From Eubacterium sp. (GTDB taxonomy: Bacteria > Bacillota > Clostridia > Lachnospirales > Lachnospiraceae), in assembly GCA_017433295.1 (NCBI GenBank), contig JAFRHL010000035.1, positions 1 to 64,000 on the forward strand: 64,000 nucleotides of DNA, in the 5' to 3' direction. Shown piece after piece: positions 26,031 to 34,335 of the stretch (position 1 is the first letter of the stretch; each line of letters opens with the position of its first letter). The position numbers were made by a program, and so were the translations under genes. The notes under the pieces are model-generated. The model did no database searches and was not told the DNA's origin. It worked only from the letters and a program-made list of their open reading frames with translations.

Positions 26031-26444
26031 CTATGGTTTACTCTTAATGTAATCATCCCACAAATCTATTACGCGGTCAACCATTTTTTGTTCTGCCGGG
26101 GTTAATTTGGATGCACCCTTTGACCCGTCATTCTCATTATGTCTATAACCGTGATGCGTGTGAGGTTGCATTCCTTTATGCGGATGATTGAGATCGATCG
26201 TCTTTATACGTTTATTCTGTATGTCAAAATAAATGATCGACAACAGTTCTCCGTCACCCGTCTTTTTGTTTATCCCAACAGTGACGTATACTCGCCCCTG
26301 GGTCATTGTCTCCATCAGGGTTTCTGACTGTCTGCTATTCTTGGTAACAAATTTGATGTTTCCATCTGAAAATATCTCATGGTATTGGCTTCCATATGGA
26401 TTCCCTTTATCACTTAATCCGCTTGATGCACCTCTGCCTCCCAT
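26031..26444 (-). CDS. MGGRG-tagged protein with PHTHHG domain
   Basis: A 137-aa protein. It starts MGGRGASSGLSDKGNPYGSQ and has a compact domain with FVTKNSRQSETLMETMTQGR, VYVTVG, a strand-rich middle and KTIDLNHPHKG / MQPHTHHGYRHNEND. The His-rich PHTHHGYxHNE segment occurs as a free domain or C-terminal to phage head (MuF-like) proteins in Firmicutes. The clustered His/Asn/Glu suggest a metal or nuclease-type site, but I cannot assign activity. The MGGRG start is shared with two other proteins here (28457-29260, 29458-30288). It follows TerL by 17 bases. Confidence 0.75.
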   Translation of the reverse strand: MGGRGASSGLSDKGNPYGSQYHEIFSDGNIKFVTKNSRQSETLMETMTQGRVYVTVGINKKTGDGELLSIIYFDIQNKRIKTIDLNHPHKGMQPHTHHGYRHNENDGSKGASKLTPAEQKMVDRVIDLWDDYIKSKP

Positions 26445-26461
26445 AACTGGTCTCCTGCACG

Positions 26462-27718
26462 TTACTGGCCTTTTCTCTTGTAGACTCGCTCCATCGCATA
26501 CCGTGTCATATCGATCGAATGATTATTCATATCCGGATAACTGCTTATGATCTCGTCATCATCTGTACGTTCATATTCATACTCTGTAAATTCCTCTGCC
26601 GTATATGGACACCGGATTGGATCGATAACTATCTTTTTCAAAGACTGTAGCCACTTCATACCATACCTTACACTGTCCGGACCTTTAATAGCGGGCCTGC
26701 ACAATGAACCATAATCTCTGTAATCACCTATTGATTTAGGCTCTGCAGAGTCAGCAGTGATCAGGTCTGTACCGGTCACACCATGCTGCATGACAAGACG
26801 GTTCCAGGTCTCAGCATTACTTGTCTTATTGCAGCGCATCTCATCATAGATGTATAAGGTTTTGCGGGTGCTGTCATAATGCATCTTTCCCCAATGAAAC
26901 GGATCCGGATACCAGCCCCAGTCAATGCCCATAAAGATATTATCAAAATGGCTCTTTTCTTCCTCTGGTATCTCCCTGATCTCCAGATTATCAAATACTT
27001 CCCCGCCGGTTCCTACTGCATCACCTAAATACTCATGCTGATAAGCACGATAGTTGGTCAACGCCAGGTCTTCCGCATCATCAAAGAACTGCTGACCCAG
27101 CCACTCACGAGGAACATCCAGATAACAAGATTTGTGTCTGTATGCGCCTCTATGAGGTTTCAGGACATACTTATTCGCCCAATTTGAAACACTGATCGGC
27201 GGGTTAAACGACTTAAAAACAACATATTTAGGACCGCCTCGAAGAACTGACTGCTGGACAGAACGGATCTCTTCCTCTCCTGCAAACTCGTCAAGCTCCT
27301 CGAACCACAGATATTTAATATATCCTTTCGATACTTTGATGGATTTCAGCTTTTTTGCCTTATCCAACCCACGGAACAATATGACCTGTCCAGTCGGCTT
27401 ATATGTTGCTTTATGGGGATTTGTCGTCACCTTCCACAGGTCTGATACCCCCAGGGCATCGATAGCCCATAATATCTGCTCAAATACTGATGTGCTTATG
27501 GTACTTGCGACTTTACGAAAGACCGCACCATTTGCCGATGGATCTTCCATAATACCCATGACAAACTCAACACTGATAAACGACGACTTCGTTGATCCAC
27601 GGCCTCCGAATAAGTCATAATAGGTGTGTAATCCTTCCGTAATGTCCCAATGCACCGGATAGAATGCCGGTGCTATAACATCAGTAAGCCTTACCCCCTG
27701 GACATTACTGCTTGGCAT
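26462..27718 (-). CDS. terL: Terminase large subunit
   Basis: A 418-aa protein. ATPase domain: Walker A GGRGSTKS (about 38-45), Walker B YLWFEELDEF (about 135-145), coupling motif KSFNPP. Nuclease domain: acidic residue in GIDWGWYPD (about 265-273), second in ITADSAEPKS, third near NHSIDMTRYA close to the C-terminus. This is the PBSX-type large terminase that packages DNA into the procapsid. It overlaps the small subunit by 14 bases. No split or intron is visible. Confidence 0.95.
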   Translation of the reverse strand: MPSSNVQGVRLTDVIAPAFYPVHWDITEGLHTYYDLFGGRGSTKSSFISVEFVMGIMEDPSANGAVFRKVASTISTSVFEQILWAIDALGVSDLWKVTTNPHKATYKPTGQVILFRGLDKAKKLKSIKVSKGYIKYLWFEELDEFAGEEEIRSVQQSVLRGGPKYVVFKSFNPPISVSNWANKYVLKPHRGAYRHKSCYLDVPREWLGQQFFDDAEDLALTNYRAYQHEYLGDAVGTGGEVFDNLEIREIPEEEKSHFDNIFMGIDWGWYPDPFHWGKMHYDSTRKTLYIYDEMRCNKTSNAETWNRLVMQHGVTGTDLITADSAEPKSIGDYRDYGSLCRPAIKGPDSVRYGMKWLQSLKKIVIDPIRCPYTAEEFTEYEYERTDDDEIISSYPDMNNHSIDMTRYAMERVYKRKGQ

Positions 27719-28229
27719 TGCCCTCTGTTTCCTCGTCCGGTTTCTGCAGTGGATTGAATACAGCCGTGTCTGTATTGACCGTTACCTGCCCTTTCGGGAT
27801 ATCGTTTATAATATTAACTGCTGGACCTTTCTCTGAATCATCCTTTTCCTGCTGCCATCCTGCGAAATTATGTTGCAGGGAAAACTGCGCACCCCTTGAA
27901 CCATCCCTTGTGAAGAGCTGTTCTTCGTTGTACATTTCGATCCTCGATTTGGCTTCAAGAATGATATCCATGAATTCCTTCTTTGCCTGGTATATCATCA
28001 GGGCACGTCGTGTCTTGAATCCCAGTGCAAGGGCCAGCCCCGTCACTGTCGGAGGTCTGCGGTTGATATATACCGGATCTCCCCATTTTGTGAGCATCGG
28101 ATCCCCGTTGTGATCTCTTAAAAGCTCCCCTTCACAATCTTTAAAATATGCTTCTATCTTCCCGACGATCTCATCAGGGGATTTATATTTCGGCTTTTTG
28201 CCGTACTGATTCCCCTTTGCGAATGCCAT
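27705..28229 (-). CDS. terS: Terminase small subunit
   Basis: A 174-aa protein starting AFAKGNQYGKKPKYKSPDEI, with a KIEAYFKDCEGELLRD helix and a PPTVTGLALALGFKTRRALM helix-turn-helix, and a KSRIEMYNEEQLFTRDGSRG segment typical of small terminases partnered with PBSX-type TerL. It recognises the packaging site (family knowledge). ATG 28229 is used because the GTG at 28238 lies inside the GGAGGTGA ribosome site. The C-terminal tail overlaps TerL. Confidence 0.88.
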   Translation of the reverse strand: MAFAKGNQYGKKPKYKSPDEIVGKIEAYFKDCEGELLRDHNGDPMLTKWGDPVYINRRPPTVTGLALALGFKTRRALMIYQAKKEFMDIILEAKSRIEMYNEEQLFTRDGSRGAQFSLQHNFAGWQQEKDDSEKGPAVNIINDIPKGQVTVNTDTAVFNPLQKPDEETEGNAKQ

Positions 28230-28255
28230 ACGGCTCACCTCCGTTTCTTCGCATC

Positions 28256-28287
28256 AAAAAACCCTCTGCCTGATCTGGTAGAGGGTT
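28256..28287 (-). terminator. Intrinsic terminator before the terminase genes
   Basis: Minus strand AACCCTCT, 12-base loop, AGAGGGTT, then TTTTTT-like run. It separates the 50-aa basic protein gene from terS. Terminase messages would depend on readthrough or another promoter. Confidence 0.72.
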
Positions 28288-28288
28288 C

Positions 28289-28441
28289 CTATTTCTTCTT
28301 AGCTGTTGGCCTTTTGCTTGCGGACCGTTTTACCGTTCCCGGTTTTTTACCTTTCTTAGGCTTATCGCCTGGCATAGAACCTAGAGCATTATACATGGCC
28401 TGTATGTCTGCTTTATTTAACTTTTTCTCTTTATACGCCAT
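28289..28441 (-). CDS. Small basic protein (50 aa)
   Basis: ATG 28441. The product is AYKEKKLNKADIQAMYNALG followed by a Lys/Pro/Ser/Arg-rich tail (KPKKGKKPGTVKRSASKR) ending AKKK. A possible nucleic-acid-binding or head-internal peptide. It directly follows an MGGRG gene and precedes the terminator. No family recognised; a second small basic gene (29273-29443) lies nearby and ends similarly in KKKK. Confidence 0.6.
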   Translation of the reverse strand: MAYKEKKLNKADIQAMYNALGSMPGDKPKKGKKPGTVKRSASKRPTAKKK

Positions 28442-28456
28442 ATCTGCCTCCTATAG

Positions 28457-29260
28457 TTACTTCAAAAGCACTAGAGCTTTCCGGTCGATGACATTGTGGT
28501 ACGTTCCACCGTTCTCCTTTATAACATTGTATCCTAATATCGTCGCATAAATGCTCATGTTATTGTTTCTGAAAGTGGTGCTATAACCGCCTGTAGCCTT
28601 TGCAAACTGCGGATGGGACTTGTCGAATGCTTTTGCAAGGACTCCAAGTCTTGTATCCGTAATCACCTTAGCAGTATTTGGATTAAGCACGCCTGTCATA
28701 GTCGTACCTCCATAGAATGTGTTTCCGCCGCCGTTCATATCCAAATACGTACCGGCACCATAAGCCTGTCCGCCTATCTTTCCACCAATATAGTTCAATC
28801 TGCTGTACTTAATCATATCAACAATATCTTGTGGAGTAATAGTGCTTGTATTCTTAGCCGTCGTTGTCAGTGTTCCCTTGTTGATACTTCTTGACAGTAT
28901 CTGTGACTGAGGAATGTTATTATCCTGCATAAACTGATTAAAAGCGGCCTGATCTAATACAAGAGGCTTGTCATTCATACCAATGGTATAAACGAATTTC
29001 TGTGTCTGGTCATTCACATCATTCAGATGGTTCGGTAGCTGGGCATTTTGAGATTGCGTATAAAGCTGTGCTAACTGCGCGTCACTCATTCCCTGCAGTT
29101 GCCCCAACGGATCCGGTGCGACAGGTGTGTTATTGGCATCTGGCACCTGGTTCTGTATCGGATTAGTCTGTTGTGGCTGCGGCGGTGGTGTAGGTGGTGC
29201 CATTTGCTGTCGCATCCGTATTGTGGTAGTCAGCCCGGATGCTCCGCCCCGTCCTCCCAT
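28457..29260 (-). CDS. MGGRG-tagged protein with ADP-ribosyltransferase-like C-terminus
   Basis: A 267-aa protein. MGGRGGASGLTTTIRMRQQM leads a Pro/Gln/Asn-rich linker (to about 65), then a folded domain with a QILSRSINKGTLTTTA segment, IGGKIGGQAYGAGTYLDMNG (about 155-175) and FYGGTTMTGVLNP. The G-x-x-YGxGTY pattern following an R-S-type strand resembles the region around the active site of ADP-ribosyltransferases (diphtheria/PARP-like), but catalytic residues are uncertain. It is encoded beside the terminases, so it may be packaged with the head and delivered at infection (inference). Confidence 0.65.
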   Translation of the reverse strand: MGGRGGASGLTTTIRMRQQMAPPTPPPQPQQTNPIQNQVPDANNTPVAPDPLGQLQGMSDAQLAQLYTQSQNAQLPNHLNDVNDQTQKFVYTIGMNDKPLVLDQAAFNQFMQDNNIPQSQILSRSINKGTLTTTAKNTSTITPQDIVDMIKYSRLNYIGGKIGGQAYGAGTYLDMNGGGNTFYGGTTMTGVLNPNTAKVITDTRLGVLAKAFDKSHPQFAKATGGYSTTFRNNNMSIYATILGYNVIKENGGTYHNVIDRKALVLLK

Positions 29261-29272
29261 ATCATACCTCCG

Positions 29273-29443
29273 TTATTTCTTTTTCTTTGCATTTTTCTTT
29301 TTGAGGGCTGCCTGCTCTCTCTTAGCCTGGGCGATGCCTTCCTTCTGACGTTTTGTCAGAGGAGCGCCAGTTCCCTTAATGGCCCCTGGAATAGTATCCC
29401 ATCTGTCATATCCTGCTGGAGTATCTTTCTTCTTCGTTGCCAT
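29273..29443 (-). CDS. Small basic protein (56 aa)
   Basis: ATG 29443 after AAAGGAGGC. The sequence ATKKKDTPAGYDRWDTIPGA continues into a Lys-rich helix and ends AKKKK. It lies between two MGGRG genes. Its function is unknown. The very basic C-terminus suggests nucleic-acid or head-internal association. Confidence 0.65.
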   Translation of the reverse strand: MATKKKDTPAGYDRWDTIPGAIKGTGAPLTKRQKEGIAQAKREQAALKKKNAKKKK

Positions 29444-29457
29444 AGTCTTTGCCTCCT

Positions 29458-30288
29458 TTAATCGACTTCTACAACAATTTCAATCTGTTTCAAAGGTGTA
29501 TAGTACTTTGACCCGCCCTTGGGTCTCGCGCCTGCTCCCGAATACTTGACATCCGTGATACGGTATGTATTATGTCCGTTGCCGGTAGGCGCTAAAAGCA
29601 TCTCACCCAAATCATCGCCTTTCTTCATTCCGCTGCCCTTCATAGGGATGTTACTGATGCCAGGCATAAGCGCCTGTGCACTTGCCTTAGCTTTATAGGT
29701 GATCTTAACCTGTCTGGTAGTAAATGTCAGAGGATCCTGTGAATTCTGAAAATTGTTAAATGACGTGGACAGGATTCTCTGATCAGTGTACGTGCCGCCA
29801 ACAAGTGCCTTATGCAATGCCGATATCGATAGACCGCTGCCGCTCGTAATCGCTCCGCCGGTAACCTGCGTAAGCATCGCATCAAGGGCTCCCAGATGAT
29901 CGTATCTTGTCAAATTCAGGTTCTGGCCCAGATTATGCATGTTTGAAACAAGAGAATCATACATGTATTGCTGCTGGGCGTCCATTGTACCATGTAATAA
30001 CGCATAATTCATATTCTGAGATGCATTATATAGACTGCCCGAAGTAGTATTCGGATCGATATAATCAGGCAATACATTCCTTGCATCGATATCGAATTGC
30101 TGCTGATTGTAGTAATTCCGGCCGCCTTTCAGGTCGTGAAACGGACTGCTGTCTGTATCACTGAATCCCTGTGAATCCGTTTGCGGAGCTGCCGGTTGTG
30201 GCGGCTGTTGCGGTGGCTGTGGTGGTATTGGGGTTGCTGTTCTTACATGAGAAGATGTTAATCCGCTCGAACTTCCCCTGCCTCCCAT
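29458..30288 (-). CDS. MGGRG-tagged putative ADP-ribosyltransferase
   Basis: A 276-aa protein. MGGRGSSSGLTSSHVRTATP leads a Pro/Gln-rich linker (to about 45). The folded part has LTRYDHLGALDAML, then LVGGTYTDQRILSTSFNN with the STS triad typical of ART exoenzymes (about 177-180), and GDDLGEMLLAPTGNGHNTYR with VKYSG, matching the ExE-strand region (the E of GEMLL as catalytic Glu; the first acidic position is Leu, so the E-x-E is imperfect). These align with the R-S-E order of toxin-type ADP-ribosyltransferases. Start ATG 30288 has GGAGGTGATAAT. Possibly a head-packaged effector as T4 Alt (comparison, not homology). Confidence 0.65.
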   Translation of the reverse strand: MGGRGSSSGLTSSHVRTATPIPPQPPQQPPQPAAPQTDSQGFSDTDSSPFHDLKGGRNYYNQQQFDIDARNVLPDYIDPNTTSGSLYNASQNMNYALLHGTMDAQQQYMYDSLVSNMHNLGQNLNLTRYDHLGALDAMLTQVTGGAITSGSGLSISALHKALVGGTYTDQRILSTSFNNFQNSQDPLTFTTRQVKITYKAKASAQALMPGISNIPMKGSGMKKGDDLGEMLLAPTGNGHNTYRITDVKYSGAGARPKGGSKYYTPLKQIEIVVEVD

Positions 30289-30334
30289 ATTATCACCTCC
30301 GTTGTCAATAGTCAAATTTTTTTTGCTGTGCTAA

Positions 30335-30958
30335 TCATTTTTTCTTGTTTCGCCACTTCTGCTGAAATGCTTTTACTGGTATGATGTTGCCTTGACATTC
30401 ATCAGGGATGTTTCCGTACATGATGATCTTTGACGGTTGAAGTCTTAAAAGCATTTCATTGTATCCGGACAAAAACAGGTTCCGACTTTCCTTGTCTGCC
30501 TGAGTTCCGACCGATGACACCGCCACCGTGTAGCCCACTGGTTCTCCATCAAAACACCATTCGTAACTGTCTGGGCCTGCCCAGCTGATAGTAGGTATCA
30601 CTCGAATACCATTTATCTGCCAGTAAGCTCCAAGCCAATGTTTTCGATAATGGTTATAGATCTGTATTGCCTTTGGAAAGTCTGTAAATGTAGAAAAATC
30701 AGGCGTACATACTGCCTGAAACTTTCTCAGCATACTGATGTATACGTCCGGTTGATTCCAGACCCGGATAAACTGATAGTCGTCAATAAAGAAATGGATT
30801 CCATGTATTTCCGGATCTTCACAACCTCGGGCATAATTGAAACCGATCCAGTTATCTACTTCCGGATTATCAGGAAGGATGATCGGTATGTCATTTTGTC
30901 CTGCTCCATCGAATATTGCTTTGTTCAGATTCTCATAATTTCTCTGTTCTTTGTACAT
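30335..30958 (-). CDS. DUF4417 protein
   Basis: A 207-aa protein with NWIGFNYARGCEDPEIHGIH, FFIDDYQFIRVWNQPDVYI, FSTFTDFPKAIQIYNHYRKH and GYTVAVSSVGTQADKESRNL, the DUF4417 pattern. The family is widespread in Firmicute phages and plasmids near packaging genes. Its biochemical role is unknown. ATG 30958 is set six bases inside the longer TTG frame, behind GGAGGTTG. It is the first gene of the late block. Confidence 0.75.
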   Translation of the reverse strand: MYKEQRNYENLNKAIFDGAGQNDIPIILPDNPEVDNWIGFNYARGCEDPEIHGIHFFIDDYQFIRVWNQPDVYISMLRKFQAVCTPDFSTFTDFPKAIQIYNHYRKHWLGAYWQINGIRVIPTISWAGPDSYEWCFDGEPVGYTVAVSSVGTQADKESRNLFLSGYNEMLLRLQPSKIIMYGNIPDECQGNIIPVKAFQQKWRNKKK

Positions 30959-31065
30959 CCTCAACCTCCATGATCAACTACGGATCCGGCTATAAACATC
31001 AACACTTTAAGGAGGCTGTTAAAGTTTCCACAGATTACCGACTGCCGGACCCGCCCTCTATACGC

Positions 31066-31102
31066 AAATAAGCAGGTCTCCAATTTTGAAGCCTGCTTAT
31101 TT
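31066..31102. other. Strong hairpin and late-promoter region
   Basis: AAATAAGCAGG / CCTGCTTATTT forms an 11-bp stem with 15-base loop; no U-run follows on either strand, so it is not a standard terminator. The gap 30959-31194 also has TATAAT on the minus strand (31157-31152) without a clear -35 box, which would fit an activator-dependent late promoter facing the packaging genes. Confidence 0.5.
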
Positions 31103-31194
31103 AAGAGGTGTTATGCGATGTGGCGTTCCCGTCTAAAGCACCACAGTATCATTATAACTTCTCTTTTTGTGACATGTGGGTACATTTTTAAAAA

Positions 31195-31608
31195 TTATGG
31201 ATTTTTATCAAGATACCTGTAACAGCGTTTTTTCATCGCATATACCGTTCGATCCTCCCCAAGATCATAGCTTATCTCAGCCGCAATGTCCTCCCACTGC
31301 TGACCCCTGACAAACCGCATCTCAAAGATCTGCCTTGTCAGCGAATCAGGTATATTTTTTATGTATCTTTCCAGTCTGTTTCTCTCATGGATACATTCGA
31401 TCTGCTTTGCATGAATGATTGCTTTCAAGTCAACAATCTCTGCGGCAAGCCTTTCAACCTGGCTTCTTTTCGGTCCTTGTGCGCGTGGCATGCCGTCCAT
31501 GTTCAGGGCTATGCCGCTTCTTTGTGATTCCAGCTCTGCAAGCTGCTTTTGACAATCTTCGATTTCTCTGTTCAAATAATAAAGCTGTGATAACTCTTTG
31601 ACTGTCAT
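31195..31608 (-). CDS. Late-gene transcription regulator (ArpU/RinA/DUF1492-like)
   Basis: A 137-aa protein. The N-terminal half is coiled coil (YYLNREIEDCQKQLAELESQ). The C-terminal half holds a sigma-region-4-like HTH (PDSLTRQIFEMRFVRGQQWE, then DIAAEISYDLGEDRTVYAMK). This is the DUF1492/ArpU-type regulator that activates late genes in Gram-positive phages (family knowledge). It lies at the early/late junction right before the packaging operon. Its ATG overlaps the stop of a small membrane protein gene. Confidence 0.8.
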   Translation of the reverse strand: MTVKELSQLYYLNREIEDCQKQLAELESQRSGIALNMDGMPRAQGPKRSQVERLAAEIVDLKAIIHAKQIECIHERNRLERYIKNIPDSLTRQIFEMRFVRGQQWEDIAAEISYDLGEDRTVYAMKKRCYRYLDKNP

Positions 31609-31781
31609 GCTCCGCCTCCCGTTTTCCGTCTTCGATTCTTGTGATTATGATCATCTCCACCTGCCATGAATCCGGCGATCAGGATGCACACCCCTATGCA
31701 GTATGCATCCATACTCATATTTGACCGGCCGAACAAATAAACAGCCATGATGGATAATACCAAACCGATGATTTTGTTCAT
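31605..31781 (-). CDS. Small membrane protein (58 aa)
   Basis: ATG 31781. Two hydrophobic segments are visible: IIGLVLSIMAVYLF near the N-terminus and YCIGVCILIAGFMAG, followed by a charged tail (DDHNHKNRRRK). Its stop overlaps the late regulator ATG (ATGA). No function known. The position just before the late regulator is common for small phage membrane proteins. Confidence 0.65.
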   Translation of the reverse strand: MNKIIGLVLSIMAVYLFGRSNMSMDAYCIGVCILIAGFMAGGDDHNHKNRRRKTGGGA

Positions 31782-31803
31782 ACACCTTTACTCCTCTCAT
31801 ACT

Positions 31804-32085
31804 TCAAATATATTCATGTTCCAGAAAAGGCTCCGCTGCCGCTTTGCTTTCCTTCTCAATCAGGCTGTTATATACCTCTACATACTTATCCGGATCAAAC
31901 TTGCCAGAAATCAGCTCGCGCAACTTGTTCACCTCTTCACATTTTGCCAGGTACATCTTATCGATTAGTTCCGGATCCATCTCTATTGCAGCCTCCTGGA
32001 TTTCCTGCTTTGCCCTGATATCCCTTTTCAGGCCATATTTATCTGCGATCTTATATAATTTGTCTACTCTGATGTATCGTCCCAT
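31804..32085 (-). CDS. Unknown early protein (93 aa)
   Basis: Helical, charged protein (GRYIRVDKLYKIADKYGLKR, then DPELIDKMYLAKCEEVNKLR). No family recognised. Good GGAGGG ribosome site before ATG 32085. It is part of the early operon's end, spaced 15 bases from the next gene. Confidence 0.6.
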   Translation of the reverse strand: MGRYIRVDKLYKIADKYGLKRDIRAKQEIQEAAIEMDPELIDKMYLAKCEEVNKLRELISGKFDPDKYVEVYNSLIEKESKAAAEPFLEHEYI

Positions 32086-32100
32086 CCTATCTTTACCCTC

Positions 32101-32298
32101 CTATATCCTGACTTTATCCAAGTCTTTCCGGATCTGCGCTTTATTCTTAGCTGCTTTCATAAGCTCTCTCAATATGGCCTGCTTCCTCTGCTTCTGTGCC
32201 TTACAGGGCTTCCGGCAGTAACTGAGCCTTCTACATGCTGCACAATACCCATCCGACAACCATCTTTCGTTATCTTCCGGATTTATATTTGCTGACAT
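32101..32298 (-). CDS. Small Cys-rich protein (65 aa)
   Basis: The sequence has C-x2-C and C-x3-C spaced by seven residues (DGYCAACRRLSYCRKPCKAQ), suggesting one zinc-binding knuckle, and a basic C-terminus. GGAGGTAGAGGA precedes ATG 32298. Small zinc proteins are numerous in this phage's early region (also 38608, 38943, 39349). Function unknown. Confidence 0.6.
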   Translation of the reverse strand: MSANINPEDNERWLSDGYCAACRRLSYCRKPCKAQKQRKQAILRELMKAAKNKAQIRKDLDKVRI

Positions 32299-32309
32299 TC
32301 CTCTACCTC

Positions 32310-32696
32310 CTACAACACTTTCAACAGATTGAATACTTTCAGGATCTTTGGGAACTGTATTGCAATCCAGTCTACCATTTCTTCATTCTGCGACCAATTC
32401 TCACTCTTGTTCGTGTTACCCTCTAACCCGCTTTCATACAGGAAGGCGTGAATGATTTCGTGCCGGATGACTGTTTTCTTGTATTCTTCCAGATTGGCCT
32501 TTGCCGTCGGGTCCGTGTTATCCGTGATTGTGGCCTCTATCACAATCGTTCTGATACTTGAATCAGTATACCCGTCCACCCCGATCAATCCGGGGAACTC
32601 GTCCTCTGTCCCCTCTTTAATGCGCCACAACTCGCCCATAATGATAACTTTTTTTTCTCCCATCGCGCTTTCCTCTCCTCGTATTGCCGTGCTCAT
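32310..32696 (-). CDS. Zincin-type metallopeptidase-like protein
   Basis: A 128-aa protein with VIRHEIIHAFLYESGL (about 78-93), a HExxH zinc motif, followed by a distal Glu cluster (NEEMVDWIAIQF). Phage proteins of this size with HExxH are common and their targets unknown. The start at ATG 32696 is supported by an ATGA overlap with the upstream 46-aa gene; the alternative ATG 32663 also has a good GGAGAGG site. Confidence 0.7.
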   Translation of the reverse strand: MSTAIRGEESAMGEKKVIIMGELWRIKEGTEDEFPGLIGVDGYTDSSIRTIVIEATITDNTDPTAKANLEEYKKTVIRHEIIHAFLYESGLEGNTNKSENWSQNEEMVDWIAIQFPKILKVFNLLKVL

Positions 32697-32833
32697 CTCA
32701 TCCACCTTTCCCAGTTCTGCAGATAGCATCCTGTTATTACAACCACTATTCCTGCCAGCCTACCTAACCAATGATCGTGACGCTGAACAATCATAGTGCC
32801 TATGGCTATAACCGTGATCCCTAAAACACTCAT
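32693..32833 (-). CDS. Small membrane protein (46 aa)
   Basis: ATG 32833 behind GGGGGAGGAAAG. Two hydrophobic stretches (VLGITVIAIGTMIV and LAGIVVVITGCYL) are separated by QRHDHWLGR. The stop overlaps the zincin start, so the two are probably co-translated. Function unknown. Confidence 0.55.
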   Translation of the reverse strand: MSVLGITVIAIGTMIVQRHDHWLGRLAGIVVVITGCYLQNWERWMR

Positions 32834-32913
32834 TTCTTTCCTCCCCCATTCGATTTTCTGACCGCGCCGCAGGCAATATTCCCACAGAACGGATTCGGGT
32901 CTTCACCGCAATT

Positions 32914-34299
32914 TCACGGTAAACCCTCCTTTGCTTTATCAATCCTTGCCTTCAGAGCCGCTAATAATGCTTCCTGCGCCCCATCTTTGCATTCAAGAGA
33001 CCGGACAACATCTTCATCCGTCCCACCCTGTACGATCAATCTGTGAATGATTACGGGGAACTGCTGTCCCTGTCTATGTAATCTCTTGTTAGCCTGCTGA
33101 TATTCTTCCAGACTCCATGTCAGCCCAAACCATATCACATGATGGCCGCCGTCCTGCAAATTCAATCCGTATCCACATGATGCCGGCTGTGCCAGTAATA
33201 TATCAATCTGTCCGGCATTCCATTCCTTTTCTTCCTGGGCGCCTGAATACACGCGCACGCGCAGGCCTGTCTTTGCCAGGGCGGCAACCAGCCTATCCCG
33301 GTCATGTTTGAAATAATAATAGACGAGTGCGTGCTGTCCATTGAGCTGCTCTATTGTTTCCATGAACACTTCCATCTTGCAGTCATGGACTTTCAGGACA
33401 TCTCCATTTTCGTCATACACTGCACCATTGCAGAGCTGCAGCAGTTTCCCCGTCAGTGTAGCTGCCGACGTTGCTGTGACAAGTTGCTCATCATCCACGG
33501 TCAGAAGCATGGTCTTTTCCATCTCGTTATAGGCACTCCGGGCTTTTGGATCCAATATCACCGGAATATCATCTATAACCATATCCGGCAATTGCAGATA
33601 GTCTTCTGATTTCATGCTGATACAGATATCCTGAATCTGCTTATAGATAGCATCCGCGGCCCCGTCTTTTGGCTTATATGAAAAAACTGTTGTCCAGCTC
33701 CGTTTGTCAGGAAGGAAATACATCTCACGAAAACATGAGATAGTCCTGCCCAGACGTTTCCCTCCATCCAAAAGGAACACCTGCGCCCATAGATCCATCA
33801 GGCCGTGAGGTGACGGCGTACCGGTTAGCTCTATCAGTCTGCGAATATGAGACCGAACCGCTCTCAGGGCTTTAAACCTCTTTGCCTGATGACTCTTGAA
33901 TGAGCTGCTTTCGTCAAGTACGACAACATCAAAGGGCCATGCGTTGCCATACTGCCTGACAAGCCATTGTGTATTCTCTCTGTTGATGATATAAACGTCT
34001 GCGTTTACGTTCAGAGCATCAATCCGTTGTTTTGCTGTACCAAGCACTACGGACATTCTGAGGTTTTGCAGATGCTCCCACTTTTCCGCCTCTGCTGTCC
34101 ATGTATTTTCTGCGACCTTCTTTGGTGCGATGACCAGGGCTTTCCGAATACAGAAGCGATAATACTTCAACTCATGCAGAGCTGTTAATGTTATGACCGT
34201 TTTACCCAATCCCATATCAAGCCAAGCACCCATAAATGGCAATTCGATCATTTTTTCTTTAACATATTGCTGATATCCATGCGGGATATAGTTTTTCAT
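32914..34299 (-). CDS. SNF2-type DNA helicase / translocase
   Basis: A 461-aa protein with the SF2 motif set: Q-type start HGYQQYVKEKMIE, motif I DMGLGKTVITL (about 26-36), motif II VVLDESSSFKSH (about 126-137), motif III LTGTPSPHG, motif V QPASCGYGLNLQ, motif VI QQANKRLHRQGQQFP. Phage SNF2 proteins of this type lie beside VRR-NUC and DNA polymerase genes and are assumed to act in replication or recombination. A second SNF2 protein (42237-43616) is encoded elsewhere. RBS AAGAGGTGATCGG before ATG 34299. Confidence 0.9.
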   Translation of the reverse strand: MKNYIPHGYQQYVKEKMIELPFMGAWLDMGLGKTVITLTALHELKYYRFCIRKALVIAPKKVAENTWTAEAEKWEHLQNLRMSVVLGTAKQRIDALNVNADVYIINRENTQWLVRQYGNAWPFDVVVLDESSSFKSHQAKRFKALRAVRSHIRRLIELTGTPSPHGLMDLWAQVFLLDGGKRLGRTISCFREMYFLPDKRSWTTVFSYKPKDGAADAIYKQIQDICISMKSEDYLQLPDMVIDDIPVILDPKARSAYNEMEKTMLLTVDDEQLVTATSAATLTGKLLQLCNGAVYDENGDVLKVHDCKMEVFMETIEQLNGQHALVYYYFKHDRDRLVAALAKTGLRVRVYSGAQEEKEWNAGQIDILLAQPASCGYGLNLQDGGHHVIWFGLTWSLEEYQQANKRLHRQGQQFPVIIHRLIVQGGTDEDVVRSLECKDGAQEALLAALKARIDKAKEGLP

Positions 34300-34335
34300 C
34301 CGATCACCTCTTTTCTCTACATGTAGCTGTTCTGA

